From contig NZ_MIET01000009.1 of NCBI RefSeq assembly GCF_003590335.1, forward strand, positions 124,001 through 188,000: a stretch of DNA of 64,000 nucleotides. The letters run 5' to 3'. Each line of letters starts with the position of its first letter. Positions within the stretch are counted from its first letter, which is position 1. A program made the translations under genes and the position numbers. This DNA comes from Pseudoalteromonas sp. MSK9-3. Lineage in GTDB: Bacteria > Pseudomonadota > Gammaproteobacteria > Enterobacterales > Alteromonadaceae. Positions 18,515-28,217 of this stretch are shown here, in pieces. The notes under the pieces were generated by a model. It was not told the origin of the DNA, searched no databases, and saw nothing but the letters and a program-made list of their open reading frames with translations.

Positions 18515-19939
18515 TTAATTACAGGCAGGGTCATTGAGATAAATAAGTGGCATATCAATATCACCCATGATGCAATCAATGCCTAACAAGGTTGTTGCGG
18601 ATACATGTTCAATGTCAGTATGACTCAATGTAAAATGAGAAGTTACATTTTGCATCAACCAAAAGTAATTACTCTTTAGTATATAATAAGCGCCATTAAA
18701 AATGGGAGGAGTGATAATTGGTCTAGGTGTTGGTTCGTAATTACACTCAGGTAGTACTTTTCCACCTACGCGTGGCTCAGGGCAAATAAGCTTCATGCGA
18801 GCGTCCATTTCTGTATATCTGTCTTCAATGCTGCGAAAGTCTCGTGTCGCTTCGTGGCCCCATTTACTATTGAATTCGACTTGAGTGGGTAAATAAATGT
18901 CTCTGGGCACATCAAATATTTTCATTTTTTCTTTATAGGTTAAATGACGAGGGGTTATTGCCACGAATAAATGACGGCGTAATTTGTGTATGATTCTATT
19001 TTCTATCCAGTACTTTTGAAAATCAGAAGCAGGAACGCTGCTCCATTGGCCATTGTTGTTATAAGAGGTATAGATCCCTTTTCTATAACGTACGGCATTT
19101 TTTAGGATGTTGAGTACTTGTGGTAAGGTTAAACGCCAGCGATAAGCACGAATTTGTGAGCGAATATAATTGGTGAGAGTACGCCAATTAACTGCATATT
19201 TAGCATCTGTTACGGTCGTATGAGTCGGGAGCTCCCAGTCAATGGCCATTTGTAATATCCCATCCCAGTTAGAACCCGTTTGCAGTAGTGAACTAATATA
19301 AAATTCCCAGCCAGGTAGGGTTGTGCCAGAAAATGGCAGTGATTGTATGACACTACCATGCTGTGCAAGCGTGCTATTAAACTGGCTAACAAAGTCAATT
19401 TCATGCCATTGTCCATGGCTGTCTTGTGCTTTACAGACTGGGATCACGACAGGCCCCGAAGGTGTATTCCATGTAACCTCGCTGCATTCCACATTGAGAT
19501 CACCATTATTATCGAGCATAAACCCAGAAAGAAGCACTTGTGTATTTGCAGATGTGGCGATGGCTGGGCGAACATAAAAGCCTTTTGCAGACGCTTCAAA
19601 TTTTAAGCGCGTGTAGCCTGATATTGAGCTCATTGTAGTAAAAGTACCGGCAAAATTAATGGATGTTAAGTCTTTAAAAGGTCCGCTGGTAATGATATCT
19701 GAAGTGACATTGAGTGCAGGGCGACCACCATTATTTTTGATTGTTGCTGACTTAGGTATATACCAAACAAGCCGACGGTCACGGGAGTCAGCAAATAAAG
19801 AGAATTGCGTTTGTATGTCAACCGAGAAGTGCCCCGCAATGTCTTTGACTTGTGGGTTGACGGGAGTTGATAGCACTGTATTACTAAATACGATGCTGTA
19901 AAAAATGCACAGTATGCATATTAAGGTTTTTCTGGACAT
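18515..19939 (-). CDS. Secreted cysteine-containing protein, paralogue of the first operon gene
   Basis: 474 residues from the ATG at 19939 (AAGGAA ribosome site 8 bases upstream), which opens a signal peptide ending near LST-PVNP. An earlier in-frame start would spoil the signal. It shares with the 22000-23259 product the opening block DI.GHFS.D.Q..F.LFAD..D..LVWYIPK (about 33-63), a C..(17)..C pair at C152/C169 followed by A.D..G.W, the TGSNWD...Q....WELPTH block (221-240), and a C-terminal C456..NDPAC473 pair. It is clearly a paralogue, with an inserted basic region at about 260-400. Its start overlaps the end of the cytochrome gene by 19 bases, so translation is probably coupled. No known function. 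Confidence 0.72.
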   Translation of the reverse strand: MSRKTLICILCIFYSIVFSNTVLSTPVNPQVKDIAGHFSVDIQTQFSLFADSRDRRLVWYIPKSATIKNNGGRPALNVTSDIITSGPFKDLTSINFAGTFTTMSSISGYTRLKFEASAKGFYVRPAIATSANTQVLLSGFMLDNNGDLNVECSEVTWNTPSGPVVIPVCKAQDSHGQWHEIDFVSQFNSTLAQHGSVIQSLPFSGTTLPGWEFYISSLLQTGSNWDGILQMAIDWELPTHTTVTDAKYAVNWRTLTNYIRSQIRAYRWRLTLPQVLNILKNAVRYRKGIYTSYNNNGQWSSVPASDFQKYWIENRIIHKLRRHLFVAITPRHLTYKEKMKIFDVPRDIYLPTQVEFNSKWGHEATRDFRSIEDRYTEMDARMKLICPEPRVGGKVLPECNYEPTPRPIITPPIFNGAYYILKSNYFWLMQNVTSHFTLSHTDIEHVSATTLLGIDCIMGDIDMPLIYLNDPACN

Positions 19940-21045
19940 AACTGAGTTCCTTGTATGTTTTGGCACCCACTTTTTAGCCAACTTCCTATGAGTTGAATGA
20001 GTGGCGTTGGCATAGGGGAGCCTGTCATTGGCATTCCCGGTGTGCCTGCACTGACACCAAATTTAGTTTCTAAATGTTTTATTTTTAAGCGAGTATAGAT
20101 CTGCTGGCCTTTGTATTTACTCAAGTATTTTGTTAAACCAGCATGTGAGACATCAAACTTATTTTTTGCTCTTCCTTCAATACCATGGCAGTGCACGCAC
20201 CCACCATCACGCCAAAAGTCATTCCAAAGGTAGATTCTTTCTCGATAACTGACCGTTTTTTTTGCAATGGCCTGCCAGTCCTTTTGAATGAGAGGTATAG
20301 CGCGCTCTAGCTGTTGTTCTCGTTGATTTCGTTGACGCATAAAGTAAGCCTGCAACTGTGTTGCTTCGAGAGAACTAAGAGTCAGGTCCAATACTTTTTC
20401 ATTGACTTCTTGTGGCTTCTTTACATGAAAAGAGGCAATGTTCTTATGGGAAAATAATGATAAAGCAACGTCATCATATGGAGCTTTGTCATTACTGTGA
20501 CAGGTACTACAACGTTGTGTGAATAATGCTTCACCTGCTTTTATATCAATTAGTTTAGAAGATATAGGCTCTTTACTGAGGTTCAATTTTAATGGCGCTA
20601 GATCACTAAGTGAAATTTCTGGATAGACCATCATCATCGGCGGTGCACAGCTATTCGGTGCTTTACAGTGCCCTGGTGGGCGACGTAGAAAACGGATTAA
20701 TCCGATTTGATTTAAGCGTTGCGGTTCCTTGCTAATATTCAGCGGGGCTTTTAGATAGGGGAGGGGGTACTTCTTCATTGACTTCAATCGTTTGTCGGTA
20801 ACAGGTAGGCTTAAATATCTAGAGTCATGTACTCCAGAAGTAAACGTCTGACTGACTTCATCAATTTCTGTGTGGCATCCAACACATTGCAAGTCAGACC
20901 ACTGTCCAAATCCGTTGCTAAATCTTGCTATCGGTTCATGCCGTTGTTCAGTATGGCAACCTATACACTCTTGAACGGCACCTGTTTCAGAAAAAACGCG
21001 AGTGCAATACAACAGCACAAGCGTTAATAATATTCGAATAGACAT
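19921..21045 (-). CDS. Exported multiheme c-type cytochrome (four CXXCH)
   Basis: 374 residues with a signal peptide (MSIRILLTLVLLYCTRVFS). Four haem c attachment motifs are visible: CIGCH 27-31, CVGCH 54-58, CSTCH 179-183 and CVHCH 283-287. The N-terminal pair resembles small multiheme modules. The region 165-365 looks like one or two class I cytochrome c folds, with a GMPMTGSPM segment (337-345) that can supply the axial Met. Extra Cys at 127/133 and 361/370 may form disulfides. ATG overlaps the previous gene's stop (TAATG), and the stop overlaps the next start. It should transfer electrons in the periplasm or at the cell surface; donor and acceptor are unknown. Confidence 0.85.
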   Translation of the reverse strand: MSIRILLTLVLLYCTRVFSETGAVQECIGCHTEQRHEPIARFSNGFGQWSDLQCVGCHTEIDEVSQTFTSGVHDSRYLSLPVTDKRLKSMKKYPLPYLKAPLNISKEPQRLNQIGLIRFLRRPPGHCKAPNSCAPPMMMVYPEISLSDLAPLKLNLSKEPISSKLIDIKAGEALFTQRCSTCHSNDKAPYDDVALSLFSHKNIASFHVKKPQEVNEKVLDLTLSSLEATQLQAYFMRQRNQREQQLERAIPLIQKDWQAIAKKTVSYRERIYLWNDFWRDGGCVHCHGIEGRAKNKFDVSHAGLTKYLSKYKGQQIYTRLKIKHLETKFGVSAGTPGMPMTGSPMPTPLIQLIGSWLKSGCQNIQGTQLCPEKP

Positions 21046-21947
21046 TATAGACCTGTATGTGTAGCTCTTGTGTCTACTTCAATTAAAGCTGTACCTGGAA
21101 TAGCAGGTTCAATTTCAACGACAGTCGCAGCTGCGCTTTCTGGCAGAGACAGTGAGCCGTCTAAGTCTATAGAAACTAACTCCATGAACTTGGTCCAGTC
21201 AGTTGCAGTAAGTTGAGACTGATTTGTGTAATCGCTTCTAAAGTAAGTGGCTGGTAAGTGGCTGGATGCAAATGCCACAGAGTAGAAGTTCCCTGTATAT
21301 TCGTTGGTTAGATGATCAACCTTAGAGGGTTGTTGTGTGAGTAATCCCTCGGCGACTAAATCAGCAATAATCTGTGGTGTATCAATATATACAGCTGGTT
21401 TTGCACTGCCACCTATTTGGTAATAATGCTCAATTGCTTGATTATTATTTAAAAAGCTGAGTAACTCCTGCTCTCTAGGTGCTTGATCACCGGTAAAGTA
21501 TTTTATGTCTAACCAGCATAGACCTGGGTAGCTGCCAACGCGTGGTGTAAATTCATAGCTAATTTCAAGTTCAGAAAGTTTGGCGATAAGTGCTGAATTG
21601 GGTGCACATACCTGAGCATCGCTCGGCAATAAGTTTTGTCTGAGATCGCGTGCATTTTCGGTATTTACAAACCCATTGTAAGCACCGTTTTGATGTGCTT
21701 CTGGGAATGCTCTTAACGTTATTTTATTAAAATAAGGGTTAAGCTTGATAATAGGGGATACCGTTTGTGCTAATTCTGTATACCAAAATACCCCAGAATT
21801 AATGGTTGTATTTTTAACGGGAACGAACACTAGGCCCTGATTGGTATTTTGCAACTTGCTGAAATCAAGATCACCTAGCGTGACTGCTGAGGATGTAAAA
21901 CTAGACACCAATAGTGCAGCCGCAGATAGTTTAGTTAATATGTTCAT
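21045..21947 (-). CDS. Secreted protein of unknown function in the cytochrome operon
   Basis: 300 residues, not recognised. There is a clear signal peptide (MNILTKLSAAALLVSSFTSSAVT). The mature protein is of mixed character with two Cys (near residues 114 and 144), which could form one disulfide, and no haem or metal motif. The region around SVAFASSHLPATYFRSDYT and the acidic C-terminus have no family match that I know. The stop shares a base with the start of the cytochrome gene (TAATG), so the two products are probably made in fixed proportion. It lies 52 bases after the first gene of the operon. Soluble periplasmic or secreted location is inferred from the signal only. Confidence 0.68.
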   Translation of the reverse strand: MNILTKLSAAALLVSSFTSSAVTLGDLDFSKLQNTNQGLVFVPVKNTTINSGVFWYTELAQTVSPIIKLNPYFNKITLRAFPEAHQNGAYNGFVNTENARDLRQNLLPSDAQVCAPNSALIAKLSELEISYEFTPRVGSYPGLCWLDIKYFTGDQAPREQELLSFLNNNQAIEHYYQIGGSAKPAVYIDTPQIIADLVAEGLLTQQPSKVDHLTNEYTGNFYSVAFASSHLPATYFRSDYTNQSQLTATDWTKFMELVSIDLDGSLSLPESAAATVVEIEPAIPGTALIEVDTRATHTGL

Positions 21948-21999
21948 AATACACTCCTAGAATACCGGCTTAACCTAAATTAAGCCGGTAATATCAGTC

Positions 22000-23259
22000 T
22001 TACTGACCTACGATGTCACGGCATGCAGCATCATCCATGTCCCAAGATACAGGTAGTCCGAAGCCACCTTTTGTACATTGGATAGTCATGTTAGTTAATG
22101 CATTGCTGATTTTTGAACCTGGGTTCCATGTCAGGTAACGAGATTCATTACGGCGGAAGATTAACTTTTCATAGTTTGCGCGCATCGTAAATACAGCACC
22201 ACTTGGCTCAGTGCTGACATTACCTAGTTGAGATTGTCCAAAGTCACGTAGCTCAACAAATAGCTCATCACGAACTGATTGATACAGTGATTGTACAGCC
22301 ATATCAAATTGTTCAATGTTCGTTGGGTTATCTGAGTAAGTACCATTAGGTTGGCGGTACTGAATAGTAATACCACTTTCGCCATTTTGGTTGTCTAGTA
22401 AGCGGCGGAAGAATGTTTGAACTTCAGCTTCAACACACGAATTAAAGTGAACAGCAAAGTACGTGCTGGCTTGCTCAAATACACGTGCCCATTCAATGTT
22501 AATACGGGCAACTTGTGTTTTAGCGTGTGTTGTTAGTTCCCACTCAGTGGTTGCTTGAATATGCGCATCCCAGTTAGAGCCCGAGTCCATTAATTGACGG
22601 ATTTCATATGTAACAGTTGGGGTTGTTACTGCCTGAAAAGGAATATATGTAGATACTGAACTTCTACCTGACGGTGATGTTGCTTGGAAGCTTGCGATTA
22701 CATCTGTTTTTATCCACTCACCATCATCGTTAAGCGCTGAACACTCAGGAATAGTGAATGGAATACCATTGAACTCACCTGTTTTGTTCTCACATTGAAC
22801 TTGTGCGCGACCTTGCCCAGTAAAGTATATATCACTTAACATAAAGCGAGTTTTAGATTTTGATGCTGGTGCAGGAGACACTCTCCAGCCTAATGAACGA
22901 GCTTCTTGCTCTAGTTTTAGTAATGCACCACGGTTACCCGTCGTATCAAATGCACCACCAATAACAGCTTGTTCTTGACCAGCCCAAATACCATAAGGGC
23001 TCATACGAGAAACCACAGAAAAACGAGGTCTAGGGGTCGCTGTACTTGCGCCATTTATGGCAATTTGGCCTTCCTTGGGCACATACCATACAAGTTTTGA
23101 ATCTTGGTTATCTGCATACAGATTGTATTTAAGTTGAGTATCGGTGCTGAAATGGCTTGTGATATCTTTTTCTTCATGAGCCATTGGTGCTGCATTCGCT
23201 GAAAATGCTGATAATGCAATTACGGATACAGCTATTTTTGAAAGTAAAAAAGTTTTCAT
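22000..23259 (-). CDS. Secreted cysteine-containing protein, first gene of the cytochrome operon
   Basis: 419 residues with a signal peptide ending at ANA-APMAHEE (about 23). Paralogue of the 18515-19939 product: shared blocks are DITSHFSTDTQ..YNLYAD..D.KLVWYVPK (32-62), C156/C173 followed by ALNDDGEW, SGSNWDAHIQATTEWELTTH (227-245), and C395/C413 in a DMDDAAC ending. One extra Cys, C275, is unpaired. There are no membrane segments after the signal and no catalytic motif I recognise. It is the likely lead gene of the five-gene operon, with 522 non-coding bases upstream. An AAGGA ribosome site lies 12 bases ahead of the ATG, longer than usual. Structural or binding role is possible but not shown. 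Confidence 0.72.
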   Translation of the reverse strand: MKTFLLSKIAVSVIALSAFSANAAPMAHEEKDITSHFSTDTQLKYNLYADNQDSKLVWYVPKEGQIAINGASTATPRPRFSVVSRMSPYGIWAGQEQAVIGGAFDTTGNRGALLKLEQEARSLGWRVSPAPASKSKTRFMLSDIYFTGQGRAQVQCENKTGEFNGIPFTIPECSALNDDGEWIKTDVIASFQATSPSGRSSVSTYIPFQAVTTPTVTYEIRQLMDSGSNWDAHIQATTEWELTTHAKTQVARINIEWARVFEQASTYFAVHFNSCVEAEVQTFFRRLLDNQNGESGITIQYRQPNGTYSDNPTNIEQFDMAVQSLYQSVRDELFVELRDFGQSQLGNVSTEPSGAVFTMRANYEKLIFRRNESRYLTWNPGSKISNALTNMTIQCTKGGFGLPVSWDMDDAACRDIVGQ

Positions 23260-23781
23260 GATCTGACATTGTCCTTATGTAATAAGTTAAACGCTTATAC
23301 TGCAAGCGCGATTAATACCGATTAGCGATGAAATACACCCTTAACTAAATTTGGTCTATTTCATTGTTTTTACGGTACGAAAAGCGTTGCCAAGAATGTC
23401 ACTCATGCTGCTAAATTGGTAACAACCGCTCTGGCGAAATTGAACATACCTGCACCACATGTATATTACAAGTGGTTAATTTAAATTTAACATTTTACTT
23501 GGGTCGTTGGGAGAGAGTGTTATCTAGATGTCAATTTGGCTTCTGAGTAATGTATAAATCGCAGTGTGTAAATGATTGCTCTATGCATTTTAATGTTTTG
23601 TTTTTAAATATTTTATTCTCTCGAGTAGGGTGGTATTACCGATGGTTCTTTTGAATATTGGTTTGAGTTGTATCGAAGATAAAAGCGCATTTTTTCTAAC
23701 TAAACAGTTAAGTGAATATATGTAAAAATAAATAAAGGCACTATAGACAATGCCTTACATTTTCTTTGCTGGATAAATTAA
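23260..23781. other. 522-bp non-coding region upstream of the secreted operon
   Basis: I see no convincing gene here. It is AT-rich, especially 23580-23750. It should contain the promoter of the five-gene operon near 23260-23400 (minus strand) and the 3' end of the FapA-like gene's transcript near 23735-23781. No repeat or operator could be defined by eye. Confidence 0.5.
23735..23756 (-). terminator. Weak terminator after the FapA-like gene
   Basis: On the minus strand AAGGCA and TGCCTT pair around a 10-base loop and are followed by TATTTATTTTT, downstream of the FapA-like stop at 23782. Confidence 0.45.
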
Positions 23782-25395
23782 TTAGCTTGTTTTGAAGTCG
23801 ATTTCTATTTTTCCATCTTGTAAACTTGCATGACAGGGCGGGTAACTGCGTTGAGTTTTGTAAACACGATCGAAAATATGAATTTCGACCCCAGGATTTA
23901 ATGTTTGGTTAGCGGTGAGCTTAGTGCGTTCTAATAAGTCATGTAAGTTTAGCTCTAGTTGAGAGAGTTGTTGCTCTAACTCTTCCGCTTGTTGACAGTA
24001 GTGTTGCTGCGTTGCGCCAATTTTTGCCATCAATTGCTTTTTCTTGTCTAAGTCTTTAAGCATATCTGCTTTTTCAATCGCTTGCTGTAATGTCCCTAGT
24101 TGGTCGTCAGTCTGACTCAATGCTTTTAAACAGCTGTCTGATTCTTGTGTGATCTTCATGCCGCTACGCGCAAGGTAAATACACATTTTTGCGCCAGAAT
24201 CACTGCCTATTACCCCTGCAATGACCATTTGTGCGTCGAGTATTTCTCCGCCAATAAGCTTGCCTTTGGGTTGCTCATCAATGCCTACTTGGATCAGTTG
24301 ATTTGCTTTTATATCACAATGGTTGCTTTGTCGGTCAATAAACACGTTGTTTGCTTCTAGGTAAGTGTATTGGCCATGAGAAAGGTGAATATCACCCGCG
24401 GCAACTAAACGACAAGTGAGGCCTTCATCATTATTTTTATGATCTAAGTGTCCAATAACTGCTTGCTTGACTTCAATATTACCCCCGCTAATTAACTCTC
24501 CGGATTCGACAGAGCCCATGACGGTTATATCGCCTTTGGCTTTTACTTTCATGCCGGGTGCCACACTGTGCGTTACAATAACACTGCCGTTAAAGTCTAC
24601 ATGGCCACTGCGTACATTAACTTCACCTATGGTAAAGACATCATCTACTCGCATGCCATTTTGAATAGTCGATGGGCAGCCTGCGATGGTTGCTACTAAT
24701 TCTAACGGGTTAGCAGGAGATATTTGCGTGCCTTCTCCAGCAATCAGCTGGAATGATTCTCCGGGAATAGGAATAAGAGAATCACCTACGACAGTAAAGC
24801 CTTCTTTTCCAGGTGTCGCGGGGCGTTGCGTGATAAGCACTGTACCTGGTGCGACACTCGATAAAGCGCCAAAGTCACGCATATCCACAGTGCCATCTTC
24901 TCGTAATTTGGGTTGCTTCAGGCGCTCTTTAACTGTTTGCACATGCTGTAATAGTTTAGCGGGTTGCCCATCTACTGGCGGGCGGCCCTGAGCTACGACA
25001 CCGGAGGTTTCCGTTCCAGCTTCAAGCTCAAGCTGTTTTTTTAAGACTTGTTCGAGATATATCTGCTTGTAACCACGACTGACACCTGCTTTTACAATTT
25101 CTTTTTTCGCATCTTCAATACTGATTGCCTTGCCACCTCTTGCGCAAGTGAGCTTGCCAATGGCTTGCATTTGGTCCTCTGATACTTCAACAGTAAATGT
25201 CGCATCGTGCTGTTTTGCTACGACAAGCTGTTGTTCAGGGAAGTCGTTGGTAAAATGTGCTTTGATTGATTCATGGTTTATTTCACAGTCGGCATAAGGC
25301 GAGCGCTCGAGTGCTTCTACAATAAAAGCAGCGCTTGGCGGATTAAGCTCCGCAACATTAAGAAGGATATTGCCATTATGTGCCAATTTAAACAC
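23782..25395 (-). CDS. FapA/DUF342-family polymer-like protein
   Basis: 537 residues of the DUF342 (FapA) family. An N-terminal FapA domain (about 85-260) contains GRPPVDGQPAKLL and the APGTVLITQRPATPGKEGFTVVG block. A right-handed beta-helix follows (about 260-410) with stacked short repeats (VDFNGSVIVTHSVAPGMKVKAKGDITVMG, GGNIEVKQAVIGH). A coiled coil covers about 420-500 (QLGTLQQAIEKADMLKDLDKKKQ). The name comes from flagellar assembly protein A, but the gene is not in a flagellar cluster here. In Vibrio, FapA links to polar flagellar or glucose signalling, so that role is only possible. It has no signal peptide and is likely cytoplasmic. Confidence 0.8.
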   Translation of the reverse strand: MFKLAHNGNILLNVAELNPPSAAFIVEALERSPYADCEINHESIKAHFTNDFPEQQLVVAKQHDATFTVEVSEDQMQAIGKLTCARGGKAISIEDAKKEIVKAGVSRGYKQIYLEQVLKKQLELEAGTETSGVVAQGRPPVDGQPAKLLQHVQTVKERLKQPKLREDGTVDMRDFGALSSVAPGTVLITQRPATPGKEGFTVVGDSLIPIPGESFQLIAGEGTQISPANPLELVATIAGCPSTIQNGMRVDDVFTIGEVNVRSGHVDFNGSVIVTHSVAPGMKVKAKGDITVMGSVESGELISGGNIEVKQAVIGHLDHKNNDEGLTCRLVAAGDIHLSHGQYTYLEANNVFIDRQSNHCDIKANQLIQVGIDEQPKGKLIGGEILDAQMVIAGVIGSDSGAKMCIYLARSGMKITQESDSCLKALSQTDDQLGTLQQAIEKADMLKDLDKKKQLMAKIGATQQHYCQQAEELEQQLSQLELNLHDLLERTKLTANQTLNPGVEIHIFDRVYKTQRSYPPCHASLQDGKIEIDFKTS

Positions 25396-25515
25396 GAGTA
25401 TCTTCCTTTACTATTATTTTTGTGACAATACGTTCAAACTTTGAACAAATCACATGATATTCACAGAGTGCTTAATTAATAGTATGTAGTCAAGTGCTTA
25501 AGGTCAAAGTTCCAA

Positions 25516-25545
25516 CAATAAAAAACCCACCAAAAGGTGGGCTTT
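25516..25545 (-). terminator. Rho-independent terminator after spoT-ridA
   Basis: On the minus strand a GCCCACC/GGTGGG stem with a TTTT loop is followed by GTTTTTTATT, 20-45 bases downstream of the ridA stop. Confidence 0.85.
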
Positions 25546-25560
25546 TCGTTAATCTAACGA

Positions 25561-25953
25561 TTAATTGGTTGAGGGTAATTCCATGATCCCATCAATTTCA
25601 ATTTGTACGCCTTTTGGCAACTCACGGACACCAATTGCGGCTCTCGCAGGGTAAGGAGTGGCAAAGTGCTGACTCATAATGTCGTTTACCGTTGCAAAAT
25701 TACTTAAATCGGTGAGGAAAATATTTACTTTCACCATATCTTGCAATTGGCCACCTGCTGCTTCACACACAGCGGTGAGATTTTTAAACACTTGCTGTGC
25801 TTGTGCTGCAAAGTCTTCTGAAATAACTTCCATTGTTTCAGGTACAAGTGGTATTTGGCCTGATAAATACACCGCGGTGCCTACTTTAACTGCTTGGTTG
25901 TACGTACCAATTGCAGCGGGTGCTTGATCTGTTGAGATAATAACTTTATTCAT
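25561..25953 (-). CDS. ridA: RidA, 2-iminobutanoate/2-iminopropanoate deaminase
   Basis: 130-residue YjgF/YER057c/UK114 protein that hydrolyses reactive enamine/imine intermediates made by PLP enzymes such as threonine dehydratase, protecting other PLP enzymes from inactivation. Diagnostic features are [27 protein letters not shown], the catalytic Arg in [10 protein letters not shown], and the Glu in VQIEIDGI. The ATG at 25953 gives the normal family length (128-130). Longer in-frame readings run into spoT. It starts 13 bases after the spoT stop, so it is co-transcribed, an arrangement common in gammaproteobacteria. Confidence 0.93.
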   Translation of the reverse strand: MNKVIISTDQAPAAIGTYNQAVKVGTAVYLSGQIPLVPETMEVISEDFAAQAQQVFKNLTAVCEAAGGQLQDMVKVNIFLTDLSNFATVNDIMSQHFATPYPARAAIGVRELPKGVQIEIDGIMELPSTN

Positions 25954-25966
25954 TTTATTGAGTGTC

Positions 25967-28069
25967 CTACTTTTTTCGGTATACACGTTGTACATCAGGC
26001 ATAACACGGATGCGGCGCATGATGTTGGCAACATGCACCCTATCTTTTACTGTAACGCCTAAGTCTATTATGTATAAATTACTTTCTTTTTCATCAGTCG
26101 CAATTTCAACAATATTCGCGTTGGTAGTTGCAACTACGTTAGTAAGTTTCGCGAGCGCACCTTGGTGATTAATAATTTCGACTCGTAAGGCGGCGATATA
26201 TTCTTTTTCTGGGTTATCTTCCCATTTTACAATGACATATTTTGAACGTTCATTCTGCCAACCTTTAATGTTTTTACACTCTTGACGATGAACAGTTAGG
26301 CCTTTACCTTGGCTCACATAAGCTGTGATTGCATCGCCAGGCACAGGTCGGCAGCATTTTGAGTAATTAACCAACATGCCTTCTGTACCAATTATGGCAG
26401 CTTTGGCTTGTTGTGCTATGTTTTCTAATCCTTCATCCGCTTGTAATAGTCGTTTTGCCACCAGTACGCTCATGATATTACCGCTGCCGATCTCGACAAG
26501 TAATTCAAGTAATGTTGATAAGTTCTGTTCTTCGAGCACTAAATCGACTTGTTCAGTGGCTATATCATCGAGCTTTTGTTCGCCGAGAGCGGAATCTAGA
26601 AGTCGACGACCAAGTAATATGGCTTCTTCTTGATGTTGGCTCTTCAGGTAGTTTCGCACGCCTAAACGTGCTTTACCGGTCACGATGAAGTTTAACCATG
26701 TCGCGTTCGGATGTGCGCCAGAGCTGGTAATAACTTCTACTGTTTGGCCTGTATCGAGTGCTTTGCTCAATGGATATGGCTTGCGGTTAACGCGCGCACC
26801 GACACAGGTATCACCCACATCAGTATGAACCGCATAGGCAAAGTCGACGGCGGTTGCACCCATTGGGAGTTCAACAATACGGCCGTCAGGCGTGAAGACA
26901 TAAATCTCTTCTGGAAACAGTTCTGTTTTAACGTTTTCTACAAATTCAAACGAAGACCCTGCGCTTTGTTGCAGCTCAAGCAAGCTTTGCATCCATTGAC
27001 GAGCTCGTTGTTGTGCTGTGTTGCCTGCACTGTCACCTGATTTCTTATACATCCAATGCGCAGCAACACCCATATCAGCCATTTGATCCATATCGAGTGT
27101 ACGAATTTGGATCTCTACGGGGATCCCGTGTGGGCCGACTAATGAGGTATGCAGCGATTGATAGCCATTCGTCTTAGGCACAGCAATATAGTCTTTAAAG
27201 CGTGTTTCAATGGGTTTATAAAGGTTATGAGCGACCCCAAGCACGCGGTAGCACGTATCCATGCTATTTACATTGATCCGAAATGCATAAATATCCATGA
27301 CTTCTGTGAATAAAAGTTCTTTATTGAGCATTTTTCGGTAAATACTATAAAGGTGCTTCTCGCGTCCGCTGACAGAGGCTTCTATGCCAGATTCCCTTAG
27401 GCGGGATTCAATTTCTGTTTGTATATTGCTGATCACTTCTTTGCGGTTGCCGCGGGCTTTGGCGACTTCAGATTTTAGCGCGCGGTGTCGCATTGGGTAG
27501 AGTGCTTGAAAACCCAAATCTTCTAATTCGTTTTTTATATCGTGAATACCTAAACGATTGGCGATCGGTGCGAATATTTCTAGTGTCTCACGGGCAATGC
27601 GGCGTCGTTTGTCTGGGCGCAGCGCACCCAGTGTTCGCATGTTATGGGTTCTATCTGCCAGCTTGATTAAGATCACACGAATATCTTGTGTCATCGCCAT
27701 GATCATTTTTCGATAGTTTTCAGCTTGGAATTCTTTTTTATCTTTAAAGCTTAATTTATCTAGCTTACTAACCCCTTCAACCAGTTCAGCAACGGTACTA
27801 CCAAAGATCTCTGCTAAATCTTGTTGGCTAAAGTCAGTGTCTTCAATCACGTCGTGCATTAGCGCTGCCATGAGTGTTTCATGGTCAAGCTTCATACCTG
27901 CTAATATCTGCGTCACTTCAACAGGGTGGGTGATATAAGGTTCGCCACTTGAGCGCGTCTGTCCTTCATGAGCTTCGCGCGCAACGACATATGCTTTTTG
28001 TACTAGCTCAACGTCGGCAGGCGGTAAGTACTCAGAGATTTTCTTTTTTAGGCCTTCAAAAAGGTACAT
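25967..28069 (-). CDS. spoT: Bifunctional (p)ppGpp synthetase/hydrolase SpoT
   Basis: 700-residue RelA/SpoT homologue (E. coli SpoT 702). The HD hydrolase domain is at about 20-170 with H72-D73 in [13 protein letters not shown], so hydrolysis should be active. The synthetase domain is about 230-340 ([15 protein letters not shown] and the [17 protein letters not shown] loop). TGS follows at about 385-450 ([24 protein letters not shown]), then a helical/CC domain with [11 protein letters not shown], and a C-terminal ACT domain (about 625-700). It controls the stringent response and in gammaproteobacteria also answers fatty-acid and carbon starvation. A terminator-like hairpin separates it from rpoZ upstream; ridA follows directly. 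Confidence 0.97.
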   Translation of the reverse strand: MYLFEGLKKKISEYLPPADVELVQKAYVVAREAHEGQTRSSGEPYITHPVEVTQILAGMKLDHETLMAALMHDVIEDTDFSQQDLAEIFGSTVAELVEGVSKLDKLSFKDKKEFQAENYRKMIMAMTQDIRVILIKLADRTHNMRTLGALRPDKRRRIARETLEIFAPIANRLGIHDIKNELEDLGFQALYPMRHRALKSEVAKARGNRKEVISNIQTEIESRLRESGIEASVSGREKHLYSIYRKMLNKELLFTEVMDIYAFRINVNSMDTCYRVLGVAHNLYKPIETRFKDYIAVPKTNGYQSLHTSLVGPHGIPVEIQIRTLDMDQMADMGVAAHWMYKKSGDSAGNTAQQRARQWMQSLLELQQSAGSSFEFVENVKTELFPEEIYVFTPDGRIVELPMGATAVDFAYAVHTDVGDTCVGARVNRKPYPLSKALDTGQTVEVITSSGAHPNATWLNFIVTGKARLGVRNYLKSQHQEEAILLGRRLLDSALGEQKLDDIATEQVDLVLEEQNLSTLLELLVEIGSGNIMSVLVAKRLLQADEGLENIAQQAKAAIIGTEGMLVNYSKCCRPVPGDAITAYVSQGKGLTVHRQECKNIKGWQNERSKYVIVKWEDNPEKEYIAALRVEIINHQGALAKLTNVVATTNANIVEIATDEKESNLYIIDLGVTVKDRVHVANIMRRIRVMPDVQRVYRKK

Positions 28070-28217
28070 TCACACTCCGATGTTCCAGTGAAGTAATAGA
28101 TATGTTACGAATATACGATGAATTTCAAGATAAACCAACGGCTAGTTGGGACTTTATGGCGATTACATAAATAAAAGTATGAGGGATCCAAAGTAACATG
28201 CGTAATTTAACGCTGTT

